Below, in pieces: positions 56,074 to 64,000 of a stretch of DNA of 64,000 bases; positions within the stretch are counted from its first letter, which is position 1; the number at the start of each line of letters is the position of its first letter. The notes below the pieces were generated by a model. It did not search any database. It was not told where the DNA came from and saw only the letters and a program-made list of their open reading frames with translations. The translations under genes and the position numbers were made by a program. The DNA comes from Spirosoma luteum DSM 19990 (lineage in GTDB: Bacteria > Bacteroidota > Bacteroidia > Cytophagales > Spirosomataceae): NCBI RefSeq assembly GCF_000374065.1, contig NZ_KB893269.1, positions 1 to 64,000 on the forward strand. The letters run 5' to 3'.

Positions 56074-56607
56074 TTAGTAAAACCGCCGGTACACCCGTTC
56101 CGCAATCAGCCCGCAAAATTCCTCAAATACGGCTTTATCCAGTATAACCGGCAACGACAGAATCTTCATCGGAATAGCCGGGCTTCCGGGCTGGTAGGGC
56201 GGCTGGGCATAGAAGAAGTCATTGACCTGAAAGCCCTGCCGTTCGTAAAATCGAATCCGTCTCCTGCTTAGGTCATCCGTCGGGCGTTCGGTTTCCAGCA
56301 GATAATACGCAGCGGGGATGCTGATCACTTGCGCAAGGGCCTGCTGTCCCAGTTGCTGGCCCCGCAAGTCAGGGTCGATGGCGAAGTGCTCGATGAACAG
56401 TACACCGGCATCGGGCCACTGCCAGTAACTAATGAAACCAACCGGTTGCCCGCCCTGAACCAGGGCGCAGAGGTGCAGGTCCGGATAGGGGAGGAGTTGC
56501 ACCAATTTGCTAAACTGCCGCCGTTCTTCCGGGGGGAAAGCGGCTTCGTACCAGCTTCGAATGAGCGTTAAGTAGGGATGTTGCCCCCTGATGCGGACAA
56601 GCTCCAT
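56074..56607 (-). CDS. GNAT family N-acetyltransferase
   Basis: A 177-residue acetyltransferase of the Gcn5-related fold. The acetyl-CoA motif is visible as LFIEHFAIDPDLRGQQLGQQAL (about residues 90-112), followed by RIRFYERQGFQVNDF. The substrate cannot be told. The gene begins three bases after the stop of the ScfR-like regulator gene, so it belongs to the menC operon. Confidence 0.88.
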   Translation of the reverse strand: MELVRIRGQHPYLTLIRSWYEAAFPPEERRQFSKLVQLLPYPDLHLCALVQGGQPVGFISYWQWPDAGVLFIEHFAIDPDLRGQQLGQQALAQVISIPAAYYLLETERPTDDLSRRRIRFYERQGFQVNDFFYAQPPYQPGSPAIPMKILSLPVILDKAVFEEFCGLIAERVYRRFY

Positions 56608-56610
56608 GAA

Positions 56611-58110
56611 CTAGTCGAGCCCTGCTACCGCTTTTCTGAGCGCGTCGAACTGGCGTTTCTTTTGCAGTACCGCGGGAGCGGCTACCCGCTCCCGGCAGTC
56701 GAAAATAGCGCAGCGTTCGCAGGTCTGGTTCACCACCCGGAACGGGATATCATGTAGGGACTTCACGCCAGCCGGGTTGTTGAGGAACTTCATTTTGCTT
56801 TTCAGGTTATCGTTGACCGCAAAGCACATCGAAAGGCTAATGTTTTGCCCGGACTCAGGCTGGAACGGATGCGCCACCGAAATAATCAGGTATTGCTGGC
56901 CGGAATCGGCATACTCGGAGAGCTGCGCCCGACAAAGAATACCGTCGAACGATTTATGTTGCTGGATAAACTGCAACTCCTCCAGGATGGTCCAGGCTAT
57001 CCACCGGCGGCAGAAATGCTCGTCGACGATACCGCGCGGCCCCTGCTTCCGGGACAGGTGCATCTCTTTGGTCAGCTGGAAGGTAATCTGGCCGGGGGTG
57101 TGATTAAAGCGGTAAAAAAACAACTGGTCGATACCAAACTGACTGGGCAGTACCGTACTGAGCCGGTAGAAAAACTGTTCGGGGGTTGTCTTGAAGTGAT
57201 CGATGAGTTGCAGAAAATCATCGTTATGCCAGGTGTCGCGGGCAAACAGGTCACTTAGCTTCGCCACCAGCTTCTCCCGCCGAATCAGAATGGCACCGGC
57301 AAAATACGAGGCCTTGTAATTGTTCAGTATCTGTTCAAACGACTCAGCTTCTACCCAGGAATAGGTATAGGGCCGATTTTTTAACTGCATAAACTGGAAG
57401 CCTACTTCCCGGGCCAGAATAAAAACCCGCTGCCCGGCCGACAAATCGGCGTTCAGGTACAGGGTGTGGGTTTCGGGCCGCAAAATGGAGCGCAGGGCTA
57501 CCAGTTCCGGCTGGGTGCGGGCATCGAACTGTTCGGGGCGGATGTCGTAGCGGGTCTTGAGCAGGTTGATGAGCAGCGCTTCGCTCACAACCTGATCGGC
57601 GGGGGCAAACTCGTCCAGAAACCGGTCAGCATCGGCTTCGATATCCGGAAAGTAATTGTCATGCAGTTCCTGATACGACCGCAGCATGGTCAGGTACAGG
57701 CGCTCGACGCTCATGTTGTAGCTGAGGGCAATATCCATGAAGGTGCGCACCATGGCACTCACTTTGGCGGGTGCTTCGGCCAGCAGCTCGAGCAGGTCGG
57801 AGGGGTCAATGCCGAAGAGTTCCAGTGGTATTTCCGTCAGGAATTTAGAGCGTAACAGGTCGGAGATGGGCTCTAACTTCTTGCTGAGTTTCAGCGAAAC
57901 CAGCGAGTCATAGTCCACCTGCAGGGCATTGGCCAGGGCCGAAATCTTATCGGTTTTTGGGTATTTTCGCCCTTTCTCAATTTCGGTTACGTAGGATATG
58001 GATAAACCCGACTGGTGAGCCAACTCGCTGACCGAAAGCCCTTTGTCGAGTCGTAACTGACGAAGTTTGAGGCCAAATAACAGACGGATATGATCGGCGG
58101 GGAGGTTCAA
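56611..58110 (-). CDS. XRE-family regulator of the ScfR/RamB type
   Basis: The 499-residue regulator begins with an HTH (LRQLRLDKGLSVSELAHQSGLSISYVTEIEKGRKYPK, about residues 16-54). A long ImmA/IrrE-like region follows, but the zinc-peptidase HExxH is replaced by ILAREVGFQF, so it is not expected to cleave. The C-terminal domain ends with a Cys cluster (CERCAIFDC). The layout matches the short-chain fatty acyl-CoA-responsive ScfR/RamB regulators of central carbon metabolism; a role over aconitase or menaquinone genes nearby is speculation. Confidence 0.85.
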   Translation of the reverse strand: MNLPADHIRLLFGLKLRQLRLDKGLSVSELAHQSGLSISYVTEIEKGRKYPKTDKISALANALQVDYDSLVSLKLSKKLEPISDLLRSKFLTEIPLELFGIDPSDLLELLAEAPAKVSAMVRTFMDIALSYNMSVERLYLTMLRSYQELHDNYFPDIEADADRFLDEFAPADQVVSEALLINLLKTRYDIRPEQFDARTQPELVALRSILRPETHTLYLNADLSAGQRVFILAREVGFQFMQLKNRPYTYSWVEAESFEQILNNYKASYFAGAILIRREKLVAKLSDLFARDTWHNDDFLQLIDHFKTTPEQFFYRLSTVLPSQFGIDQLFFYRFNHTPGQITFQLTKEMHLSRKQGPRGIVDEHFCRRWIAWTILEELQFIQQHKSFDGILCRAQLSEYADSGQQYLIISVAHPFQPESGQNISLSMCFAVNDNLKSKMKFLNNPAGVKSLHDIPFRVVNQTCERCAIFDCRERVAAPAVLQKKRQFDALRKAVAGLD

Positions 58111-58121
58111 AGGGTTGCGCG

Positions 58122-59234
58122 TTAGGTGTGTAGTGGCTCGGACTGGCCACCCTGTAGGGGATTCACATTCCAGGATCGGGCGGTATCGTAGTGCAGGTAG
58201 CCACCGGCTGTATACAACGGGCTGGAAACGTTATTGGTATACAACTGACCTGTTCCCAGCCCCTGCGGTAGTACATTTTTGAACTGCCCGGTATACTGGG
58301 CAATGGCATTCAGGCCGATGTTCGATTCCAGGGCAGAGGTAATCCACCAGCCGATATTAAGCCGGCCAGCGAGTTCGATCCACTCATCGCAGTGGCGTAA
58401 TCCGCCCAGCAGGGTCGGTTTCAGGATGATAAACTGGGGATGAATCTTTTTCAGCAACCGGTATTTCTGCACGTATTCCATTTGTCCGATCAGCTCCTCA
58501 TCGAGTGCAATGGGCACGGGCGAATGGCGGCAGAGGTCGGCCATGGCATCCGGTTGACCCGCCCGGATGGGTTGCTCAATCGAGTGCAGCTCGTACGAAG
58601 CCAGCCTGGTTAGTTTTGCCATAACCTCGTCGGGCGTGAAGGCCCCGTTGGCATCCACCCGAAGGGTAATCCGGTCGGCCGAGTAGCGGGACCGGATCAT
58701 AGCCAGCAGGTCGCACTCCTCCTCAAAATGGAGCGCACTGATCTTTAATTTCAGGGTGGTATAGCCGGCGTCCAGCTTCTCGTCAATTTGCTGGCGCATG
58801 AACGCCTGACTGCCCATCCAGATCAGACCGTTGATGGGCAAAGCCCGTTCACCGGTCGTGAAATCGGAGGGTTTGATCAGGCGATGCCCACCGGCCAGAA
58901 AGTCAAGCATGGCCGTCTCGAAACCGAAAAGAATACTCGGGAACTGTGGGCTGATAACCTGATTGAGAATGATGGGCAGGTTCCAGCTAAACAGTTGAAG
59001 GTCCAGTTCATTAAAGTCCTGACAGCACTGCTCCAGGCACTCGGCAAAATCGGGCCGGTCATCATAACTCAGCCCGACCAGCGGGCCACATTCGCCGTAG
59101 CCGATAACCGACAGATTCTCATCGTCGTACAGGCGAATGATATAGGACGTTTTCTGCGTGAGGGTGCCGCGCGACGTACCTGCTTCGAAGCGAAAGTGCA
59201 ACGTGTATGGGATGAAGTCGACTTTTAAACTCAT
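58122..59234 (-). CDS. menC: o-Succinylbenzoate synthase
   Basis: An enolase-superfamily dehydratase of 370 residues making o-succinylbenzoate in menaquinone synthesis. The catalytic elements are Lys in TTLKLKISAL, metal ligands Asp in LRVDANGAF, Glu in HSIEQPI, Asp in IALDEELI, and Lys in IILKPTLLGGLRHCDEWI. A dipeptide epimerase of the same superfamily is an alternative, but KPTLLGG favours MenC. Other men genes are not in the window. Its stop is 11 bases before the regulator start. Confidence 0.85.
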   Translation of the reverse strand: MSLKVDFIPYTLHFRFEAGTSRGTLTQKTSYIIRLYDDENLSVIGYGECGPLVGLSYDDRPDFAECLEQCCQDFNELDLQLFSWNLPIILNQVISPQFPSILFGFETAMLDFLAGGHRLIKPSDFTTGERALPINGLIWMGSQAFMRQQIDEKLDAGYTTLKLKISALHFEEECDLLAMIRSRYSADRITLRVDANGAFTPDEVMAKLTRLASYELHSIEQPIRAGQPDAMADLCRHSPVPIALDEELIGQMEYVQKYRLLKKIHPQFIILKPTLLGGLRHCDEWIELAGRLNIGWWITSALESNIGLNAIAQYTGQFKNVLPQGLGTGQLYTNNVSSPLYTAGGYLHYDTARSWNVNPLQGGQSEPLHT

Positions 59235-59277
59235 TGGTCAGGTGGGCAGGGCAAAAAATTATCAGTCCTAAAAGTAC

Positions 59278-59285
59278 TACTTTTG
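59278..59285 (+). promoter_or_regulatory. -7 box of lpxK
   Basis: TACTTTTG is an exact TAnnTTTG. It touches an in-frame ATG at 59286, so transcription would begin downstream of that codon and the real start is more likely ATG 59319. Confidence 0.45.
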
Positions 59286-59318
59286 ATGGCTCAGGAGGGC
59301 AATAATACGAAAATAATA

Positions 59319-60383
59319 ATGAAGCGTTCGGTCAGGGAATGGGTACTCAGCCCATTCAGTGGGGTGTATGGCGGACTAACCGATATCCGTAATTGGCTCT
59401 ATGATAATGCCTTATTAACGGCTGAACGACCAAATGTACAGTCGGTCAGTGTCGGTAACTTAACGGTTGGGGGAACCGGAAAGACACCCATGGTCGAATT
59501 TTTGATTAAACGGTTTCTGGCTACCAACGAATTTCGGGTGGGAGCACTCGCCACGCTGAGTCGGGGGTACGGCCGAACGACAACCGGATTCCGGGTGGCA
59601 ACCGCTGCCGACACCGCCGACACCATTGGCGATGAGCCCCGGCAACTCTACCGTAAGTTTAACTCCTCCGTTCGGGTGTGCGTGGGTGAACGCCGGGTCG
59701 AAGCGATTGAATCCTTACTTCAACTACACCCGGAAACGAAACGGGTCCTGCTCGATGATGCCTTCCAGCATCGTCCCCTCGCACCCCACGTTTCCATTCT
59801 GCTGATGGACTACAACCGCCCGTTTTATGCTGATCAGCCCTTCCCCGGCGGCAGGCTCCGCGAACGGCGGAAAGGGGCCCGCCGGGCCGATGTCCTGGTG
59901 GTGACCAAATGCCCCCTTACCTTGTCTCTGGCCGAACAGACGCAAATCGCCAGTCAGATTCGTCCGTATACCAGGCCCGAAACACCGATTTTTTTTGCCG
60001 GTCTGGCCTATGAGTCCCCCGTATCCTTCGCCACGGGCCAGGCGGTAACGGAGCTGGGGGCGGTGGTGCTGGTATCGGGCCTTGCCAATGCCACACCCCT
60101 GGAACAGTACGTCCGGCAGCACTTTCCCCTGGTTCGGCATGCCCGTTTTGCCGACCATCACCCCTATACCCGCCCAACGCTGGAGCAACTGGTAACCGAC
60201 TTGCCGGCGGATACGTCCCTGCTGACGACCGAAAAAGACTGGGTGAAACTCGACGCCCTGCTCACACCCGCCGAGCGGGCCACGTGGCCCCTCTATTACC
60301 TGCCGGTGTCCATGCAGTTTTTAGCCGGTCAGGAACCCGCTTTCCTGGCCGCAATGGAGGAGATGGGGCTTAAAAATCGTTAA
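59319..60383 (+). CDS. lpxK: Tetraacyldisaccharide 4'-kinase
   Basis: LpxK phosphorylates the lipid A disaccharide at the inner membrane. With ATG 59319 the protein has 354 residues (MKRSVREWVLSPFSGVYGG); the frame is open from 59283. The N-terminal amphipathic/hydrophobic region is followed by the Walker A VGNLTVGGTGKTPM (about residues 46-59) and the family motifs LLDDAFQHR and PFPGGRLREP-like PFPGGRLRERRKGARRADVLVVTK, then SLLTTEKDWVKL. It confirms a Gram-negative envelope. It is divergent from menC. Confidence 0.92.
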   Translation: MKRSVREWVLSPFSGVYGGLTDIRNWLYDNALLTAERPNVQSVSVGNLTVGGTGKTPMVEFLIKRFLATNEFRVGALATLSRGYGRTTTGFRVATAADTADTIGDEPRQLYRKFNSSVRVCVGERRVEAIESLLQLHPETKRVLLDDAFQHRPLAPHVSILLMDYNRPFYADQPFPGGRLRERRKGARRADVLVVTKCPLTLSLAEQTQIASQIRPYTRPETPIFFAGLAYESPVSFATGQAVTELGAVVLVSGLANATPLEQYVRQHFPLVRHARFADHHPYTRPTLEQLVTDLPADTSLLTTEKDWVKLDALLTPAERATWPLYYLPVSMQFLAGQEPAFLAAMEEMGLKNR

Positions 60384-60432
60384 ATACCCAATAACGGCTA
60401 CCGGTGGTATCCTGCTGTCCGGCGTTTTGCCG

Positions 60433-60440
60433 TACTTTTG
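60433..60440 (+). promoter_or_regulatory. -7 box just before the porin start
   Basis: TACTTTTG, an exact TAnnTTTG, ends five bases before ATG 60446. A transcript from it would be nearly leaderless. A -33 TTG is not evident at 19-21 bases. Confidence 0.35.
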
Positions 60441-60445
60441 ACGGA

Positions 60446-62479
60446 ATGAATCGACGGTTACTCCTCCTTTTTTTATTGATCGGGCTGGTCAGCACCGGCC
60501 GGGCGCAGCAATTTCCGGGCTCAACCCAGCCGGGTGGCTTTCCCGGTGGGTTTGGCGGGCGGCAAACGATGCCTACCTCCACCACGGGCGGCACCGGAAC
60601 CGGTACCAGCATCATCGACGACTCGACCAAAGTTATTTACGGACCCAAATCGACCCGGTACGTACTGGAAGACGATATTTTCAATAACCGGAAGAAGCTG
60701 TACACCGTGGATACGACCATGGATAATGTGCATCGGTTCACCTACGTACAGCGGAGCCAGAATCTGTACCAGGATTTAGGTGCCCTCGGCACCCCCATCC
60801 GGCCGGTATTCGTGCAGGAACCCACGCAACTGGGTGCCCAGTCGGGGTATTACGTCTTTGAGCCCTATGCGTATCCGACAATGGGGGTGAAATATTTCAA
60901 TACGAAGTCGCCGTTTACGGATATGTACGTGGCGCTGGGTGGGAATGACCAGAATATTCTGCGGTTCGACATGGCCCAGAATATCAATTCCCGCTGGAAT
61001 GTTGGCTTCAATGTGCAGCGGTTTACCTCCCAGAAACAGTTCGGAACCAGCGGAACCAATGACCCCTACAAACTGCTGGCGCAGAACTGGGCCGTTGTGC
61101 TGCACACCAACTACACCTCGAAGAACGAAAAATACACCCTGCTGGCGCACTTCAACAACATGAACCACAGCCTCGATGAGCAGGGCGGAGTGTTGCCAGG
61201 TCAAACCATTACGGCGGACGGGAACCGGATCCCGATTATTTACAACTATACCGGTGATCCGCGGCTGCGCTCCGGCGTGGGATCCGTGCAGGGACCGCAC
61301 GGCTGGGAGATTCGCAATGATTACCATGCGTACCACCAGTTTGTACTTGATAAAGGGTTTCAGCTCTACCACCGTTTCGATTATAAATCCCACCGGAATT
61401 TCTATCAGGACGATACCCTGCGGCTCAACCAGTCGATTACCCCAATAACCAGTACGGAACCCCTGCCATTTTACCCGACGTTTACCGGCGACACCTCGCG
61501 CATTTTCCAGCTGGCGCGTTTTCGGCTGCTCGAAAACCAGTTTGGCATCAAGGGAATTGCTCAGTTCAAAGGATCGTCGTTCAATTACCGCACGTACCTA
61601 CGCGTCCGGAATTACCGGCAGTTCACCCGTTACAACGAAACGCGCAACAGTTTCAACGAATACGCCACGCCCCGGCTCGAAACCTTTCTGGGTGGCTGGA
61701 TGGGCTATTATTTCCCCGACAGCCTGTCGCAGGTAACGGCCGAACTCGAATACCAGGTGGGCGGGGGGTACCGGCTGCAGGGGCAACTCGACAGTAAGTT
61801 GCTGACGGCGGGGTACAGTTCTATGTTTGTCAACCCAACCCTGTTGCAGGAGCGGTTTCAGAGTCCCTTATTCTTCTGGCGTAACAACTTCAGTCTGCGC
61901 GGTTATAACCACGCCTTTGGCAAACTCAACCTGCGGTACAAAAACATCCGGCTGGAGCCGATGCTGGATTATTACCTGCTGAGCAATTACATCTATTTCG
62001 ACGAAAAAGCGGCTCCCCAGCAGGTTGATGGCTCGTTTAGTGTGCTCCGGACGGGTTTGGGGTATCACCTGCAGGTGGGTAAGTTTCTGCTGGCGGGGCA
62101 GGGCTATTACACCGTTCAATCCCGGACGGATGTATTGCGCACGCCCCCGTTTTTTATGAACGCCCGCCTGCAGTACGAGTTTCTGTACGCCAAGGTGCTG
62201 TATATCCAGGCCGGTATCGACCTGCATTATAAATCGTCGTATTACGCCGATGCCTACATGCCCGTTACCCAGCAGTTTTACCTGCAAAACCGGCAGGCCG
62301 TGGAAGGGGCCGTGCTGGCCGATGTGTACGCCAACCTGCGCGTAAACCGAACCCGCCTGTTCGTGAAGCTGACCCACGCCAACCAGGGCGTTTTTCAGCC
62401 CGGCTACTTCGTCGCCCCCGATTTTCTGCAAATGCGCCGGGGTTTCGCCTTCGGGGTCGACTGGTACCTGTTCGATTAA
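60446..62479 (+). CDS. Putative porin (porin_10-type outer-membrane barrel)
   Basis: ATG 60446 gives 677 residues with a clean signal peptide (MNRRLLLLFLLIGLVSTGRAQ); the earlier in-frame start at 60404 has no such feature. A Gly/Thr-rich linker (about residues 22-55) is followed by a long chain of alternating beta strands with aromatic ends (YYVFEPYAYPTMGVKYFNTKSPF, NINSRWNVGFNVQRF, YADAYMPVTQQFYLQ), ending RRGFAFGVDWYLFD with a terminal aromatic-acidic pair typical of barrels. It matches the putative porin family common in Bacteroidota. Confidence 0.88.
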   Translation: MNRRLLLLFLLIGLVSTGRAQQFPGSTQPGGFPGGFGGRQTMPTSTTGGTGTGTSIIDDSTKVIYGPKSTRYVLEDDIFNNRKKLYTVDTTMDNVHRFTYVQRSQNLYQDLGALGTPIRPVFVQEPTQLGAQSGYYVFEPYAYPTMGVKYFNTKSPFTDMYVALGGNDQNILRFDMAQNINSRWNVGFNVQRFTSQKQFGTSGTNDPYKLLAQNWAVVLHTNYTSKNEKYTLLAHFNNMNHSLDEQGGVLPGQTITADGNRIPIIYNYTGDPRLRSGVGSVQGPHGWEIRNDYHAYHQFVLDKGFQLYHRFDYKSHRNFYQDDTLRLNQSITPITSTEPLPFYPTFTGDTSRIFQLARFRLLENQFGIKGIAQFKGSSFNYRTYLRVRNYRQFTRYNETRNSFNEYATPRLETFLGGWMGYYFPDSLSQVTAELEYQVGGGYRLQGQLDSKLLTAGYSSMFVNPTLLQERFQSPLFFWRNNFSLRGYNHAFGKLNLRYKNIRLEPMLDYYLLSNYIYFDEKAAPQQVDGSFSVLRTGLGYHLQVGKFLLAGQGYYTVQSRTDVLRTPPFFMNARLQYEFLYAKVLYIQAGIDLHYKSSYYADAYMPVTQQFYLQNRQAVEGAVLADVYANLRVNRTRLFVKLTHANQGVFQPGYFVAPDFLQMRRGFAFGVDWYLFD

Positions 62480-62552
62480 CGATAGTGGTCATTTTTTTGG
62501 GTAAAATCAGGCAGGTAACTGCTTATAGAACTGTTGTTACCCCAAACATGCT

Positions 62553-63179
62553 ATGATAAAGGCCCTGTTACTGGTATGCCTGTTCGTCTTTTCTGGCTTT
62601 ATTGAGTCACCAGCTCCGCCGGTCAGGCTGTTCGATGGGCGAACGTTCCGGGGCTGGGAAGGCGATACAACGGGTACCTGGCGCATTCGGGATGGCGCCC
62701 TGGTGGGCGGTTCGCTGGAAAAACAGGTTCCACACAACGATTTCCTGTGTACCACCCGCAGCTATGCCGATTTTGAGTTGACCCTCCAGTGGAAACTGGT
62801 TGGTACCGGCTTTGTGAACGGCGGGGTGCAGCTTCGCAGCCAGCGACTAACGGATCCGGCCTACGAAATGACCGGTTACCAGGCCGATTTGGGTACCGGT
62901 TACTGGGGGAGTCTGTACGATGAGTCGCGCCGGAACAAAACCCTGGTTGCGCCCGATTCCAGCCTGATAAAACGCCTGTTGCGGCCGAATGACTGGAATG
63001 ACTACCGAATTCGATGCGAAGGCCCCCGCATCCGGCTCTGGCTCAATGGTAAGCAAACGGTAGATTATGTGGAGCAGGACCCTGCTATCCCCCGGGCGGG
63101 TTTGATTGGTTTGCAAATCCACGGCGGTGGAAAGGCGGAAGCCGCCTATAAAAATATTGTTTTACGGGCATTGCCTTGA
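62553..63179 (+). CDS. DUF1080 (3-keto-disaccharide hydrolase) protein
   Basis: The 208-residue protein has a signal peptide (ALLLVCLFVFSGFIESP) and a DUF1080 jelly-roll: VRLFDGRTFRGWEGD, GSLEKQVPHNDFLCTTRSYADFELTLQWKL, NGGVQLRSQ and a late GLIGLQIHGGGKAEAAYKNIVLR. DUF1080 domains are glycosidase/3-keto-glycoside hydrolases or sugar-binding modules. A GMC oxidoreductase follows, and the two families often work together on 3-keto sugars, which makes a shared role plausible. Confidence 0.9.
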   Translation: MIKALLLVCLFVFSGFIESPAPPVRLFDGRTFRGWEGDTTGTWRIRDGALVGGSLEKQVPHNDFLCTTRSYADFELTLQWKLVGTGFVNGGVQLRSQRLTDPAYEMTGYQADLGTGYWGSLYDESRRNKTLVAPDSSLIKRLLRPNDWNDYRIRCEGPRIRLWLNGKQTVDYVEQDPAIPRAGLIGLQIHGGGKAEAAYKNIVLRALP

Positions 63180-63241
63180 TTAGTAAGTAGGCCTGTGCGT
63201 ATATTGCATTTCTTAAAATTTATTAAAAACTTACCTACTGC

Positions 63242-64000
63242 ATGAGTTCATTTCATAGTCCAAAAGCACCGGTTGAGTACGATGTTGCCATTGTTGGCTC
63301 AGGCGCGGGGGGCGGTATGGCTGCTTATACCCTGGCCAAAGCGGGGGCGAAAGTCGTTCTGCTCGAAGCGGGCGGTTATTTCGACCCCGCCGATCCGAAG
63401 TACATCACCCAACTGAAATGGCCCTGGGAGTCGCCCCGGCGCGGAGCCAGTACCACGCGGGCCTTCGGCGATTTCGATGCAGCCTGGGGCGGCTGGGACA
63501 TTGAAGGGGAACCATACACGAACGCGAAAGGGTCCGATTTTCACTGGTTTCGTTCCCGGATGCTGGGCGGCCGCACCAACCACTGGGGGCGTATCTCACT
63601 CCGCTTCGCCCCCGACGATTTTCGGCGGAAAAGTATGACCGGTGTGGGCGAAGACTGGCCTATCGGGTATGAAGATATCAAACCATTCTACGACCGGGTC
63701 GACCGGCTCATCGGTGTATTTGGCTCGGTAGAAAACATGCCCTCCGAACCCGACGGTATTTTTCTGCCCCCGCCCAAACCCCGCCTGCACGAGCTGATGA
63801 TTCGGAAGGGTGCCCGTTCGCTGGGTATTCCGGTTATCCCTTCCCGCTTGAGTATCCTGACCAAATCCATCAACGATGAGCGGGGCGCCTGTTTTTACTG
63901 TAGCCAGTGTGGTCGTGGCTGTCAGGCGTATGCCGACTTTTCGTCCTCGTCGGTGCTGGTGAAACCCGCCATGAAAACGGGTAACGTGACGCTCATTAAT
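63242..64000 (+). CDS. GMC family oxidoreductase, N-terminal part (cut by window edge)
   Basis: ATG 63242 opens 253 codons to the window end without a stop. The FAD motif VAIVGSGAGGGMAAYTLAKAG lies at residues 16-36, followed by VLLEAGG and the GMC stretch SRMLGGRTNHWGRISLRF. A Cys cluster CFYCSQCGRGC (Cys217, Cys220, Cys223, Cys227) is visible, as in the sugar 3-dehydrogenase-like branch. It lies 62 bases after the DUF1080 gene in the same direction. Members oxidise sugars or alcohols with flavin. Confidence 0.9.
   Translation, partial: MSSFHSPKAPVEYDVAIVGSGAGGGMAAYTLAKAGAKVVLLEAGGYFDPADPKYITQLKWPWESPRRGASTTRAFGDFDAAWGGWDIEGEPYTNAKGSDFHWFRSRMLGGRTNHWGRISLRFAPDDFRRKSMTGVGEDWPIGYEDIKPFYDRVDRLIGVFGSVENMPSEPDGIFLPPPKPRLHELMIRKGARSLGIPVIPSRLSILTKSINDERGACFYCSQCGRGCQAYADFSSSSVLVKPAMKTGNVTLIN

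Overview
The window looks like a chromosomal segment of a Gram-negative Bacteroidota, most likely a Cytophagales/Spirosoma-like bacterium (inference). Supporting signs are a MurF-alanine racemase fusion, LpxK, a porin_10-type barrel, DUF4403, DUF1080 and CHRD proteins, M13 peptidase lipoproteins, weak ribosome binding sites, and -7 boxes of the Bacteroidota type TAnnTTTG in front of several genes. Core genes are of medium to high GC. One island (about 7.4-10.07 kb) is strikingly AT-rich.

Layout. 0-7.3 kb: a cut-off secreted protein, then gltB and gltD (glutamate synthase) closed by a 21-bp terminator, and a 44-residue acidic protein. 7.4-10.07 kb: the AT-rich island holding one NACHT NTPase gene, split by a one-base frameshift inside its Walker A motif, next to tRNA-Ser(UGA). 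10.2-17.5 kb: housekeeping genes (purL behind a large leader hairpin, inositol monophosphatase, a lipoprotein, a DinB/YfiT hydrolase, a FeoB-associated small protein, a DUF4403 lipoprotein, an AlkA-type glycosylase). 17.6-20.5 kb: a self-regulated ABC transporter operon with a YtrA-type GntR regulator whose probable operator overlaps the promoter.

20.5-41.7 kb is a plastic accessory region: a decayed GH30 glycosidase fused to a truncated unknown gene, AraC regulators and AraC remnants, an internally deleted NTF2-like gene, a degenerate IS3-family element, a duplicated gene end, a DUF2975/HTH pair, a VapBC-like toxin-antitoxin pair, an M13 peptidase, a molybdenum hydroxylase pair, two aldo-keto reductases, an NmrA-like reductase, twin NTF2-like proteins and an exported flavodoxin. 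Two of its promoters (molybdenum hydroxylase and aldo-keto reductase) share a 17-18-bp site at identical spacing from the -7 box, so the redox genes probably form a small AraC-controlled regulon.

41.7-64 kb returns to core functions: a SulP transporter, a THUMP-like methyltransferase, a sigma factor, MurF-Alr, CorA, three CHRD-domain exported proteins around an Hsp20, aconitase, an operon of menC, a ScfR-like regulator and a GNAT acetyltransferase, lpxK, a porin, a DUF1080 protein and the start of a GMC oxidoreductase. Most convergent gene pairs are separated by long perfect hairpin terminators. The best candidates for a new look are the NACHT island, the shared AraC site and the purL leader hairpin.
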